Positions 49,628 to 61,086 of a stretch of 64,000 bases of DNA are shown here, in pieces. The notes below the pieces were generated by a model. It did not search any database, was not told the DNA's origin, and saw only the letters and a list, made by a program, of their open reading frames with translations. The position numbers were made by a program, and so were the translations under genes. The stretch comes from Polymyxa betae. Its lineage: Eukaryota; Endomyxa; Phytomyxea; Plasmodiophorida; Plasmodiophoridae. Positions within the stretch are counted from its first letter, which is position 1, and each line of letters starts with the position of its first letter. The stretch is taken from positions 29,667 through 93,666 of the forward strand of contig RBZT01000261.1 in the NCBI GenBank assembly GCA_003693705.1, in the 5' to 3' direction.

Positions 49628-52600
49628 TTAAGAATTAGCGAGGGGAGATTGCTGCAGAGTTCTGAGCCTCTGCACAATTTCGTCAAATGACGGCCTTGTA
49701 TTGGGATCAGTAGCCCAGCAGTTTTCAATGAGTTTTCTGATGTCTGCTGGTGTATCTTCGGAAATGATAGGTCTCAGATTCTGTGTCACTACTGCAACAC
49801 TGACCTAGGAATCGTCAAAATCAATGATGTGATTACCGCCCAAGTACCTGGACACCGTTCATCCCTTCAAAAGGAATCTTCCTGGCAGCCAGCTCCCACA
49901 GAATTATCCCAAAGCTGTAGACATCGGCCTTCTCAGTGTACTTTTCATTGCTGACAACTACCAGGGTTATTTGTAACAAGAAATAAGAAAACAGATCAAA
50001 CCCACCCTCAGGTGCCATCCATTGAAATGTACCACATTGTCCGGTCATTGTAACATGCTGAGTTTTCACTCGTGACAAACCAAAATCAGATACTTTCACT
50101 CCATAATGCTTATCAAGCTGAACAGATGAATTACGGCTATCTGAATGCCAGTATTGCAACGTACCAGAAGATTAGCGCTTTTCAAATCGCGATGTATAAT
50201 GCGGCTGTGATGTAGAAAGTTGACCCCGGTAGCTGTGTCGACAGCCATCTTAAGGCGCATCTTCCACGTTAATTTAACATTCGTATTATGCAGCAAATCG
50301 AATAAGCTCATTTGCAACAACTCGGTTACCATCATCAGGTTTGGTGGGACAGTACATGCTCCCATAAACATGACAACGTTCGGGTGTCGAAGATTCCTAC
50401 ATAAAGATGACGTTTTAGACGGTGGTCATTTCAAAACAGAACTGTTTTCACTTGAGTAACGCGACTTCTTTCCGAAACTCCAATAAAGTGTTCGCGCTTT
50501 GTTTCTGCATTAGAAGCTTCTTCACAGCTACCTCAGTACCACGCCATTCTCCTTTAAAAACCTGCGTTGTAAGCTTAGATATCAATCAGCAATTCAGTAG
50601 TCTTCATACTTCAGCAAATCCTCCAATACCAATTCGATCGCACATCTTGACTTCATCGGCCGGTATTTCCCCTTCCCCAAAAGCCGAATCAAACGAATCA
50701 TGGCTTGCGTCTGTTGAAAAGCCGGACTGATTGTGACAACACTCAGATAAATAAAAAGCATGCTCAAAGCATTACATCAGTTATGGAAGCTGATCGAGGC
50801 TCAATAGTAAGTGCAGAAGATGGACTCGATGGTCCCAGCCTTGGACTCTGCTGTGCTTTGAAGCTTCTCTCAATAACAGCAAAAGGATTGTTCAGGTCCT
50901 CTTCTTTCGTAACAGTGATCTCGATATTAGGCTTTGATGATTCCTGTGAAAAGCTTATAAGAGCAACAAAACCTCTCTGTTTTGATATACCCGAACAATT
51001 TTAGCCCGTTCAGATTCGCCCAAAACAGGAGCTAGTTTTCTATCGAAAGGAGACGATTTTGCAGTGATAACTGATGGCGAACCGGCCACCTTAAAGTTGC
51101 AAAAATAAGAATTAACATACTCCGAAGCAAAGAACGAACTGACACACCTCGTTATTAGAAGTCGGTTTGGAATTCGGAGTCCATTCCACTGTATCAGAGC
51201 AGCTCCAATCGAATTCGTTTGCAAATACATTCCAGTCCGCATGACTTGAATTCCTAGTTCTGAACACAACCGAATCAGTAAGAATGGAGCATTAATATAC
51301 TTGAGAACTTTAGCCTAATGTTAGGAGCTCCTTGTTGAGCCCACGAATAGGAGCGCTTTATAGTGGTCACAGGCGACGCTGGCGAAGACGAGCTTGTAGT
51401 AGGTAAACATGGACTTAGCACATTGATCGGCACATCATTAGGGGTGCCAGAGCCATGCATAAGATTTTCAAATATGTTTTGAAGATTGAAATCAGAAGAC
51501 TGAGCTACTTTGTGAGCAGCGGGCGCAGTGGCTGATCGCGAATCATTATGGCTTCGAGGATGATGTGTTCCGCTCCGTGAGGCGGCTTCCAGAAGCAGAA
51601 CAAACTGAGATCGAAGCTCTTCACAATATTCAATATTTTTGGACGCCTGCCCTGGAACATTGGAGGGCGGTGGATAAACCGAAGTATTCATTGACAGTTC
51701 AGTGACTGTTTTCGGCAATTCCGGGAACCCTTGCAGAATCGAGACCAAAGCAGATTTCGAAGCTCGGTGCATCAAAGCCTGGAAGCGCGAAAAAAACGAA
51801 TCGTAAAGACGTTTAGTATCGCTGACATCAGTACGATGTAAAGAGCAACAATCCATAATTATTCCCAACAGAAAGTTCACTGTTGAGAAGATCCCAAACA
51901 GATCATCTAAGACCGGGACCAGAATTGATTCCCTAAATAGCAAATGTTGTTTGGTAGGACCGATCCCGCTAATACCCATTGCTAGAAATCCGCAAGCGAT
52001 GAGTTGAAGACCCAGTTCCAGCATCTTCTGTACAACGTCAAAGCACCTGGCGAACCAGAAATCAACACGGAATCCTGAGTAATGATTCTGGCGTGCTTCA
52101 AGTAGATACGTTGACATACTGAAGTTACATTCGAAAACAAAAGATTCACGAAGGAAGAGCAGTCGCTGTTCCAACAATAGTGCATACGCAACTAAAGTTT
52201 GAGACAACCAGGGGTCAATTTCGGTTTGCTGAATCTGCCATCGTTCTGCAATTGTCAACAAAAACGAGCGATGCTGCATCAGTTCAGACGTTAATGAAGC
52301 GGGTCCTTCTTGCATAAGCCTGTGAATGAGCTGCAAGGACTTGTATGCAGCAACGCCGTTATTAAAAACTGGCTGCTTCAGTAGGAAGTCGAACAATGCA
52401 GGGAGAACCTCTGATGAAGGAGCACCTTGCCTCTCCCAAGCTAATATGACTAGACGTCTTACGTATTTGGCCTTGGGTGGCACTAATTTTAGTACGAGTG
52501 CTTTGGAAGCCCAACGAGTGACATCGGCAGCAACTTTGGACAGTGACTGAGTTCTCGGAGACGATGGATTAGACGATGGATTGCTATGTATATCCTGGCT

Positions 52601-53660
52601 CTGGTGGAAATTGTGGCCCCAATAATGAGCGAATCCTGCATCCAAAGGGATCAAAGATTGCCTGGAGTTCGTCGAAAGATTTTTCCCGAGCATAAGACGA
52701 TAGTGGTTATATAATTCATCGACATTCCTGTACAAATCTTGTATCACAGGGCGACAGTCCGGATCGACTTGAAGCATGCTTTCCAACAGATCGATAACAG
52801 GCTTTTCATAAGCTGGGGATTGGGGGATTTCATATTTACCAGAAAGAATGGCGGACTTGTCTGAGTCGAAAGGATATTTTGAGAATAAAATGTAATAAAA
52901 TACGACACCCAGAGCCCATATGTCTGATGCTTTGTCCACTAGATGCGTATTTCTGATGTTGATAAATTCGGGAGATCGATATTGCTTCGGCACATCCATT
53001 AGTTGGTCAAATTTCCGAAATTCTTCAGATCCTGAGCACCGAATAGGAGATATGGCGCTGGTATTAAAATCGCCTAAGACCCAGTTCCCATTGGCATGAC
53101 GAAATATATTGTCAATCCGAACTCCAAGATGAACAATAGGATGATCTCGTGTGTGCAAAAATAAAAGGGCACTACAAACATTTTGTAGAACGTGCATAGC
53201 GTCAGGGACTTGAAACGAATGCCCAAGTTTAAACATAATCTTTTTCAGGGATCCCTTTGAACAAAATTCCATAATCGACAGAAGCTGAGAATTACCGTCC
53301 TTATCAGTAAAACGCTTTAGCCCATAGCATTGTAGAAGATTTTTGTGATTCGGCAATTTTTGCTAAAAACAAAACTTAGAAAAATGAATAGCTGACAAAT
53401 CAACGCATACATATAGACTTGATTCCCATTGAGAACGAGCGAAAAGATCTTTCGAGCCCTTCCTGATTATGTATCTTTTCAAAACAAATAGCTGCCCATT
53501 AGCGTCTTTAGTAAGATAAAAATTCGCGTGTTTGGCTAGGGCAGATTCAACCAACGATTGTGAAACAGATAACTGTATTCAGACCTGAAGATTTCAGTTG
53601 CGATTGCACAGTTAACTTATGATTGCCAATTTCGACTGTTTTCCCCTGGGCAGCTCCCAT
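49628..53660 (-). CDS. NAK-type pseudokinase - ANTH domain - TKL kinase fusion
   Basis: N-terminal kinase-like domain (53554-52730): 'LFVLKRYI' keeps the Lys, but the HRD motif is 'VHLGVRIDNIF' and DFG is 'LGDFNTSA', so it should be inactive. Its form ('YRSPEFINI', 'ASDIWALGVVFYYI') is AAK1/NAK-like. An ANTH domain follows (about 52550-51690): 'SKALVLKLVPPKAKYVRRLV' fits the lipid-binding K-x9-K-x-K-Y motif, with 'AAYKSLQLIHRLMQEG' after it. A 41-nt GT-AG intron at about 51247-51290 and another at about 50945-50990 keep frame into a linker with 'NNPFAVIERS' (NPF) and then a TKL kinase: 'DRIGIGGFAE|VFKGEWRGTE', 'VAVKKLLMQKQ', 'IIHRDLKSANLL', 'KVSDFGLSRV', 'GTFQWMAPE' and 'ADVYSFGIILWEL', all intact. 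The 5' exon (MGAAQGKTVEIGNHKLTVQ, 53660) is tentative. Confidence 0.8.
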
Positions 53661-54287
53661 GGAGAGTCAATAAGCGAAGTCGCAAACGGATGTTGAGCTC
53701 GAGCTATTGCTGGATCTTCATGGGACGCCTGCAGCGCCTCGCCGTCTAGCTGCGACGCCCAAAGCAGCCAGCAATAGGGTATGATGTTAGGTAGAGGCGA
53801 TATACGTACAGGGCAGGAGAACAGCAGCCAGCCCACCACCCCAGCACACACCACGCTGGTTCTCTTATAAACTGTTATAAGCAAATGATTGACTGTAAAG
53901 GGAACCTGACAGCGGCCTTGCTTCCCATTTCCTTTCATTTCTCTCATTCAAAATGATGTCGTTAATTGATAGCACCATGCTCTGCTGCGGGTTGGTCATC
54001 TGTGCCATTTTTCTATCTTCGCCACAAGCTGTACTATCAATTTTCTGAAATTTCAGTTGTTGTCATCTGTTATGACATTGCCGGTTAGAGCTATCCGGTA
54101 ATTATGCAGGCCATCAAAAAGTCAATTGCTAAAAGCGGATTCTTATTCTGCTGTAAAGTTGTTATCGTTTTGTGCAATGAGCTACAGGATATGATGCGCC
54201 AAGACCGCTTATTCGTTGGTATCTCTTTTCCTTTTTTAACGCTGATAGCATAAAAATCCTGTGGAAAAGTGCACAGCTGAGAGAATT
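53661..54287. other. Intergenic region upstream of the kinase-ANTH fusion
   Basis: About 630 bases with no convincing gene. A 111-codon minus-strand ORF (53612-53947) overlaps the tentative first exon of the fusion gene and shows no domain. Confidence 0.4.
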
Positions 54288-56509
54288 TTATTTCGATGGA
54301 ACGGGCATGCCAGGCTCCGCTTCAGCTTCGTCAGATTCTTCAATTTTGAAGATATTGGCCGCTGGCGTTGAATGGTTGTGATATGGGACTCCAGCAGCTA
54401 TTCGGGTTAATAAAGGGGTTATAGTCTCGTAATCAGTCGCTTTAAAATAGGACTTTCTGAATGGCATATCCTGCTTGTTGATAAACTGAGCTACAGCTAA
54501 CACGTCGCCAGAACCGTTTTTTACAGGGACACAGAATACGCTTGTCGTCTTATACGAGTCTATTTTGTCTTGCGCTTTATCAAATCGATTGTCTTCATAA
54601 GCGTCCTCAACGATAATCGGAACCCCTTGATTGGCACAACAACCAATCAAGCCTTCTCCTAGCTTGAAAAACAGTGGATCCATTTCTTGACAGCCTGCAA
54701 GCAGCATGAGAAAAATATATCATGTTATTGCAATATCACTAACCCTCTCGAAGGACTGATTTTACTAATTTATTCTCTTGATCCACTATGTATAATGCTG
54801 TTCTATCTGCACCCAATTTATCTCTTGCTTCCAGAAGCGCATCTACTGCTAGTCTATATTGGATTTCAGACTGGGACAAATATTACGTAAAACGAAAGAC
54901 TGACGAGAATCCAATGTCAACTTTTCTCAAATCCTGAGTGATTGTAGAATTTGTACGTTTAGACGGAGAGGCCTGCCGGCTCGGATGAGACGAAACCGAT
55001 CGGCTTGAAAGAGCCTTATCATAAATAATAAGCAGTGAAAAGCAGCAGGTTCTTTGTTGAAGCTTACAGAGCTTTCTGCAGAGCTACCTCCGGCATCAGA
55101 TTCATAAGAGCGAAGATCGCCCAGCTGTCCGTTAACAAACCCAATGGGATTCTGCACTCTCATCATGGTTCGCTGAAAATCCTGCGATTGTGTAAGCACG
55201 AATGCAATCCGTTGGCAAGCGCTATGCTGACGTGTTCCTGAATGAGGTTTAATATCTCCTTCATTTCATTGCACTTCTTTTGTAATTCAGCAGCATGTTG
55301 CACAGTGAAGTAATCTCTCGTATATTGATGGTCCTGTTTGTTTCGAAATTCCAGAACAGCAGCGACACGTCCAGCCCGATCACGAACTGGACCAAGTAAT
55401 ACGCTTGTCGTTTTATAGCTGACCTCTGTATCATTTGTTTGATCAAATCTGGGATCAGCATACGCATCAGGAACTATCATAATCTCCCCGGTTGCCTGCC
55501 AACTATCAGAAACAGACCAGACGAACAATTTGATATTACGAACAGCTACAGTCCCGACTAAACCCTGATTCATTTGATATGATCTGGCATCTGCTTGTTG
55601 TCCCTCTATAACAACCGATTCTACAACGAAGTTTTTGTGATCGACGAGGTATAAAGCACCTCGATCAGCTCCGAACTGCTCACGAGTAGATTGTACGAAG
55701 CTTGCAAGACGTCGGAATCTGGCGTCCTATGAAACTTGAGCTGTATTTTAAAGAGTTTGCAGACGGTCACCTTGTCCATAAGAGCACTTGTGATGTACGA
55801 ATGAGAACGCCGATGTGCTTCGTTTGCTTTGGTGATTATCTCATTTTGAATATCTGTTGATAGTTTCCTCTGATGATATACTTTACTGTATTCATCGACA
55901 GCATTATTATTCTCGGATGCTTCTGATTCGAATAAGGCTTTGACGTCGTTTACTTCATCATTGAAATCGTCATCTTCTTCACCGAGGTCGAAAAGGCTTC
56001 GATCCCCAAATGCAATATTGCCGATTGCTGCTGCAAAGCTGTCTCTTGCTGCCTGACAGAAGACATTGAAATTATTGTAATTGGAACTGCAACATTACCG
56101 GCGAATCCGCTTCTAAATCGATAGTTCTCTCATCTGTTAGAATTGATAAACAGATCTCTGGAGATTCTTGAAACTTCTGTCGAAACAGCGGGCACTGGCT
56201 TGGATTGATCTTTTTGTCAACCACTAAACTAGTAATCGAAGAGACAGGTATATTGCCTTTGGCTTTAGCGACGTTATACCGTCCAGTAGGAAGTCGAACA
56301 TCTTTGATATCGCCCCAATACAACGTTAATAGCATTGGATCACACCAAAGAACTCGCCGCTTCCCTCTCCCATACTTGAATTTATTAAACTCCATTCCGG
56401 TGACAGCTATGGCTTTATAACGATGATAGAGGAGTGTGAGAGACTTATTTCGATGCTGCTTGCGACGAGCACCTTTGGCATGGCTCGGACTGGGGTTTGA
56501 TGCCTCCAT
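54288..56509 (-). CDS. PH-like domain protein with two GAF domains
   Basis: The start at 56509 gives a basic N-terminus. A PLC-type PH-like domain follows ('GKRRVLWCDPMLLTLYWGD', 'SLVVDKKINPSQCPLFRQ', 'ICLSILTDERTIDLEADSP'). After an acidic/helical spacer (about 55770-55990) comes GAF 1: 'FGADRGALYLVDHKNFVVES', 'MIVPDAYADPRFDQ', 'SVLLGPVRDRAGRVAAVLEF' and 'RNKQD'. GAF 2 lies near the C-terminus: 'KLGEGLIGCCANQGVPIIVE', 'DAYEDNRFDKAQD' and 'VFCVPVKNGSGDVLAVAQFI' with 'NKQD'. The paired GAF arrangement resembles the regulatory half of cyclic-nucleotide phosphodiesterases, but no HD-type catalytic domain follows; the stop is at 54288. Small-ligand (cNMP) sensing with membrane or protein targeting is inferred. 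Several short introns. Confidence 0.75.
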
Positions 56510-57155
56510 GGCAGGATCAAAAACAGGTCAATGACCACACACGATGACGGTCTGCATCATTCGGGTCGTACTATATCGTGCCCTCAGTTGCTTTATTTTG
56601 GCAAGAATTCTGCTGCCGAATTCTTGATCAAAGGCATCTGCTCTTATCATTGCTTTTCCTGTTACGTCAAAACTTAATTGTTTTTGAGTCCAGTTTAATC
56701 AAGCCTTTGATGACTTTGAATGTTAACCATGATACATTTTCGTCTCTAATGTAGAAATTATAATATACTTACTACAACTGTAGTAGCTGGGAATTTGGTG
56801 ACATGTTCAAGCTTCAGAAGAAGCTGCATAATGCGTTTCGGCTCCATAAGGTCACAACGTTTAGTTCACGGTAGACTTCTATTTAAACGCTTCATGCTGC
56901 AATTTGGCGGCTTTCTCCATTCGTTGGATTCAGGCCAACATAATCCTTATGCTGTTTGAGGTCGCCAAGGTCAAGCTGGCTGTTTGTGTAGACCCAATCA
57001 TGGTTGACAGCAATGCAAGCGGTTGTTATGAAAATGTAATGTTACGTAGGGGAAGATGGCAGCGTGCAGTTATGATAGAAAGTGCGATTGTGTTACCAAA
57101 GACTCCACCACCTCATTATTTTCAGAACTAACAACCGAGTCGTCATATCTGACGA
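56510..57155. promoter_or_regulatory. Divergent intergenic region
   Basis: About 645 bases between the GAF protein and the lectin-cornichon gene, which read outward. The small plus-strand ORFs show no domain. No element was identified. Confidence 0.4.
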
Positions 57156-58633
57156 ATGGCGTCTCATCCCAGGTCGCTGCTGACTGTTGCCATCCTGGCG
57201 ATATGTTTCTCGGTCGGCGCAAGCGACCTTCCGGGGGCACCAGAAACCCATCGAAAGCCAATGGAAACCCATCATTCCTGTTTCCCACCTTTCGACCAAG
57301 GATCGGTTTACTGGAAATATGGAGGCAACGCTGTCTCCACATCAAAATCTTTGAGGCTTACTCCTGCAACTCAAAGCATGCAAGGGTGGTTCTGGAATGA
57401 CTATCCACTAGAAAGTCCAAACTGGGAAGTCGAGGTATCACGATTTTATTTCGCCATTTCTATATTGAGGACTGCTTCTAGGCGGGTATCAAAGTATCGT
57501 CGAAACCGCATTTCGGTGGCGATGGATTCGCCTTCTGGGTTCTGTCATCGGAAATGGATCCTTCCTTTCAAACGTCTGATAACTCGTTAAACGGTCCGAT
57601 TTTTGGAATGCAAGAGAACTTTAAGGGACTTGGCGTCGTCTTCGATACTTACGACAATGACGGCCGACGGGATAATCCCTCTGTATTTGCCATCAAGAAT
57701 AATGGCGAAAAATTTATTTACAACAACGATAATGACTACGCCGACAACTACATTCGCGATACTCCAACCAATTCTCATTATAAATGCACAGCCGACTATC
57801 GAAACTTAGTATGGAAAATTTTGTAATCAGAAAATCATATTGCTCAAGCTTTGCAGGGGAAGCCAATGAAAGTCCTGTTCAGATACGTTGATAAAGTACT
57901 TCATGTCTATATCGATGATTCTGTAAAGGAACGAGGCTACAAATTCTGTTTCTCAGTAAATGTCGATCTCGACTACATCCCAGAAAAACATCTGGCGTTT
58001 ACCTCAATGACCGGTTAAAACTTTGTATTATGTTTCCAAATAATTTCATTGATCGATGTTTAGGTGAAGTCGCCGACATTGTCGATCTAACTTACGTGTC
58101 CACACATTATCTTGACGAACGTGATGCGAGCATCTCCGATAATTATTTGGAACACTCCGAAAGTATCGGTGGCTCCAAGTGGCGCTGGACGTACTGGTTC
58201 GTTGTGTTATGTTCTGGTGAGATTAATGCACGTGCTATAAATTCAATTAAAAAATTTCGCAGGAGTGTTCTTGTTGGGCTGGACTGTTCGGGATATAGTT
58301 CAGCTCAGCTCGTTCCAGAAAAGCCACGTCAACCCAGTGTATATTTGCAATGAGCTTAATTCGTGGATTTTGCCTCATTTCATTATCCATTTCTGCTTGT
58401 GCTTTTTGCTGGTTTTTGGCAGCTGGACCGCTTTGTTGTTGAATGCCCCGTTGGTCATCTACCGCATCATGCTGATCGTCCAGAAAAATTATGCATTGGA
58501 TCCAGCAATACTTTCTGGTGGCAGTCATAAAGGCCATGCTAAGCCCAAGTTATCATATACTACCCGCCTTTACATAACGGCTTTCCTCTACCTGATTCCT
58601 ACATGCTTCTACTTTTTTCAACTTTTTTACTGA
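57156..58633 (+). CDS. L-type lectin - cornichon fusion, putative ER export receptor
   Basis: The start at 57156 gives the signal peptide MASHPRSLLTVAILAICFSV. The L-type (leguminous-like, ERGIC-53/VIP36) lectin follows: 'GSVYWKYGGNAVSTSKSLRL', 'GWFWNDYPLESPNWEVE', then (intron 57436-57480) 'FGGDGFAFWVLSSE', 'GPIFGMQENFKGLGVVFDTY' followed by 'DNDGRRDNPSVFAI', and after two more introns 'YIDDSVKERGYKFCFSVNVD' and 'HLAFTSMTGEVADIVDL'. The frame then runs into 'WRWTYWFVVLCSG', a 44-nt intron (about 58217-58262), 'VFLLGWTVRDIVQLSSFQK', 'NPVYICNELNSWILPHFIIH', 'ALLLNAPLVIYRI' and a last hydrophobic segment, the full four-helix cornichon (Erv14) pattern. All joins are canonical GT-AG and keep frame. 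Length is about 440 residues. Confidence 0.85.
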
Positions 58634-58709
58634 AATAATTTCAATATTCTCAATACAATACTTTAAATAGTACCTCTCTTGTGATCTGTGATTATTTTCG
58701 AACTATCAA

Positions 58710-59917
58710 TCACACCTTTATTTCCTCCGAAGATTTCGAATGAATCGCAATATCCTCTCGTAAAAAAGAAAAAGGAAAGCAGCATTCAAAACAGTTTGCC
58801 ACAGTTTTGCCCAAATACCGGAATAGAGTCCAATGAAACCTGCAAGCAAGCTTTAAAAGCTGACCAGTACCCGATTTTGGTCTATACCAACCTTCGATGG
58901 AGTATACTTTCACTAAAGCGTCCAGAACATTGGCATATTTCGGTTTCTTTTGATTGTTCACTTTGGGTGATGTAAAAACTTGCATTCGCGATTTAACCAA
59001 TTGATACGGATACTTTTGAACATTCAGTTAACCTCAAACCTATCAAATCACTGGACATACAGTTGCAAACGTCGCAGCAGCTTTGGCTACCGCACCCAAT
59101 AGAAAGTACGTAAAGTCAGACTAAATCAGACTTTAGTGACAATTCACTGCTTCGATGTACAAGTTACAACCAAATGGCTCTTCTTGGATCTTGCCATCAA
59201 TGAGACAAGCTGATCGTAAACCACAAACTGGATTGCAGGATTTGACACCAAAATCAACGAAGGGGCAATGCCTGAATACAGGCCAGCTAACCCTTCGGCC
59301 TTGAAGATTTGGTATAACGCTTCAATTAGACTTGAATACTTGGCTTTTGCAGCAACAGCCAATCGAGTCTGGATAACCTAGAAGCATCAATGAGAAAACG
59401 TGGCCGGATTCTAACAATGCAACCAACCCATATAGGATTCGTGATTAAAGCATTTGCTACACCGGCCAGTGCGGCGATGCATAGGTTTTTCCCAGGAGAT
59501 AACACACCATTAGAACTTACTGCCCGTTTCTTCAGGTACTCGTAAAAATAAAAGTACACTGTTGAGCCAATGAAAACCCCGGTCAAAGCAGAATTCATCC
59601 CCCTACTTAATCGCTGAAATAACAGAGGCGAACTTTAACGAACAAACCTGAAAAGGCTAGCGATTCCTTCTTCTTTAGGGATTACATAGAGCGCATGCAA
59701 GACGCCTTCCAGACGGCGACGTGAACCACTACCATCACTTTCGCTTTCGCTTTGATTCACTATTCAATTTTAGTCGGCGGAAGACCCCAACTCGATCGGT
59801 ATTACGCTGGACCTGCAACCGACATCGGACGTTCTCAAGTGGATACAGCAAGCCCATAGCCAAGACTGACGCCGCTCCTCCAGATAAGGCATGGGTCGTT
59901 GTATCAATATCTGACAT
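58710..59917 (-). CDS. SLC25A17: Peroxisomal-type mitochondrial carrier (SLC25A17/PMP34/ANT1 like)
   Basis: The start at 59917 gives 'THALSGGAASVLAMGLLYPL' with the first carrier signature 'YPLENVRCRLQVQ' (Px[DE]xx[RK]). Next is 'VYFYFYEYLKKR', then 'ALAGVANALITNPIWV' joined by an intron to a second matrix segment 'AVAAKAKYSSLIEALYQIFK', followed by 'EGLAGLYSGIAPSLILVSNP', 'AIQFVVYDQL', 'LGAVAKAAATFATYPYQLVK' and 'SRMQ'. The 'NPIWV' and 'NPAIQF..Y..L' phrases and the 'GA.AKA.AT..TYP' third repeat match the peroxisomal adenine nucleotide/CoA carriers rather than inner-membrane ADP/ATP carriers. The last exon frame is ambiguous near 58850. Expected role: ATP/AMP or CoA/FAD exchange across the peroxisomal membrane. 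Confidence 0.8.
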
Positions 59918-60041
59918 TTTACAATTGTGAAACGAGACACGACCCTATAGGGAAGGCATTGTTTAACGCCAACTCTTCTAAGTAATGTTACCTTCTTACA
60001 ACTCATAGTATTGCTGACCTTCAGCTGTTATTTTATTTTCT

Positions 60042-60419
60042 CTACCGCGCTGTACTGCTGTCAACTAAAAAGACTTTCGAGGCCCGAGTCCAGCGTATAC
60101 TCTGACTGATGCTTCCAAGGCAGAATGCAACCCAGACACTGAGGAATCGGTTCCCATATACAGGCAAGCTCAAAATCGCAACGAATATAAGGACGGCAGC
60201 TAGAATCCATTTTGAGTAGACTTGAGCGAGTTGGATCGGAGGGCGAGGCTTTACAATCGACCGATGTGCTGGCCGTCGCTTCTGGTCTTTGGGTCGAATT
60301 GTTATCATTTTCTGGCCGAACTTTGACAGCCCCCGATGGAAGACAATGATTTTCAACTTAACCGCATCGTACAGCATACAAACAAGACGAACCGATCTGC
60401 ATGATTCTGAGCTATTCAA
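60042..60419 (-). CDS. Small single-pass membrane protein, unidentified
   Basis: The frame contains a basic segment 'ITIRPKDQKRRPAHRSIVK' followed by one strong hydrophobic segment 'WILAAVLIFVAILSLPVYG' and a second weaker one. The basic, proline-rich pre-membrane segment suggests an ER or mitochondrial tail-anchored-like topology. An internal Met (MITIRPK) is the more natural start. I do not recognise a family. Confidence 0.4.
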   Translation of the reverse strand: MNSSESCRSVRLVCMLYDAVKLKIIVFHRGLSKFGQKMITIRPKDQKRRPAHRSIVKPRPPIQLAQVYSKWILAAVLIFVAILSLPVYGNRFLSVWVAFCLGSISQSIRWTRASKVFLVDSSTAR

Positions 60420-60558
60420 TCAGATTACCGAATAAACATACAATTTTGTCGTTTGGAAAGGGGCGACGAACCCCGTCGTCGAGTCCATTACCAAAAATTC
60501 AGGCCAATTGGTAACAACTCGATATCTATCACGATGAGTTATTGCTCAGCGATCCAAA

Positions 60559-60759
60559 TCACAGAGTTTCCGACTCTAACTCATGGGGAAAAGGATTCTT
60601 GATTTCTAAGGTATCCGACCATACGACATGGTTTGGTTCTTTGGGCAGCACGAGAGATGCTGGCTCTACAATACAAGGAATCTTCCACACAGGTTTATCA
60701 GTTGAAAATAAACTTGTCGACATACTTCCGAACTGAGTCTGTTGTTCAACGCCAACCAT
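60559..60759 (-). CDS. Small ORF of unknown function with an NPF tripeptide
   Basis: A 66-codon ORF beginning MVGVEQQTQFGSMSTSLFST, with 'KPVWKIPCIVEP' and a late 'IKNPFPHEL'. Composition is protein-like and the antisense ORF is less so, but no domain is recognised. It could be a complete microprotein or an exon of a larger gene. Confidence 0.3.
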   Translation of the reverse strand: MVGVEQQTQFGSMSTSLFSTDKPVWKIPCIVEPASLVLPKEPNHVVWSDTLEIKNPFPHELESETL

Positions 60760-60843
60760 TTTACTTCCGCTTAAATTTATGGGTTCATACAGGCCGAATA
60801 AACAATGCGATTAGGCATTTCAGTGTTAAAGAATACGAAATGA

Positions 60844-61086
60844 TTATTGCAGAAGGCAGGATCCTTGGTTTTCCTCCTGTCGCTGTTTTCGACGCTTTTC
60901 TGCCTGAAAACAAAAATACCCGTCAGTTGGCGGCAACGAGACCAAGATCGAGACCTGTTCTTTCAGGCAAGCTTTATAAGCATCAAAAGACGGCTGGCAT
61001 TTGCTTCTATGTTCGTAGTTCTTTTCGATGCAGGAGTAGCTTTGGTTGGCAAGAGGAGCGCATGGACTATCAGCAACAAGTGACAT
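60844..61086 (-). CDS. COX23: COX23-like twin CX9C (CHCH) mitochondrial protein
   Basis: The start at 61086 (MSLVADSP) leads to a first helix with Cys-x9-Cys (C APLANQSYS C) and a second with Cys-x9-Cys (C QPSFDAYKA C), separated by 'IEKNYEHRSK'. This is the coiled-coil-helix-coiled-coil-helix fold. The 'C.......S..C...N...R.KC...F..YK.C' order resembles COX23/CHCHD7, an intermembrane-space, Mia40-imported factor for cytochrome oxidase assembly. A 51-nt in-frame intron-like segment (GTCTCG...TTTTCAG) precedes the 'AEKRRKQRQEE' tail. Confidence 0.7.
   Translation of the reverse strand: MSLVADSPCAPLANQSYSCIEKNYEHRSKCQPSFDAYKACLKEQVSILVSLPPTDGYFCFQAEKRRKQRQEENQGSCLLQ

Noticed and set aside
51275-53356. 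Treating the NAK-ANTH part as a complete separate gene ending at 51275
   Set aside because: A 41-nt intron with good donor, branch and acceptor restores the frame into the NPF linker and TKL kinase, and downstream introns are also in phase.
53612-53947. Minus-strand ORF with a hydrophobic segment upstream of the kinase fusion
   Set aside because: No domain, and it overlaps the better candidate first exon in another frame.
58265-58633. Treating cornichon as an independent gene starting at the Met at 58265
   Set aside because: That start would lack the first cornichon helix, which is supplied by the preceding exon of the lectin frame across a canonical intron.
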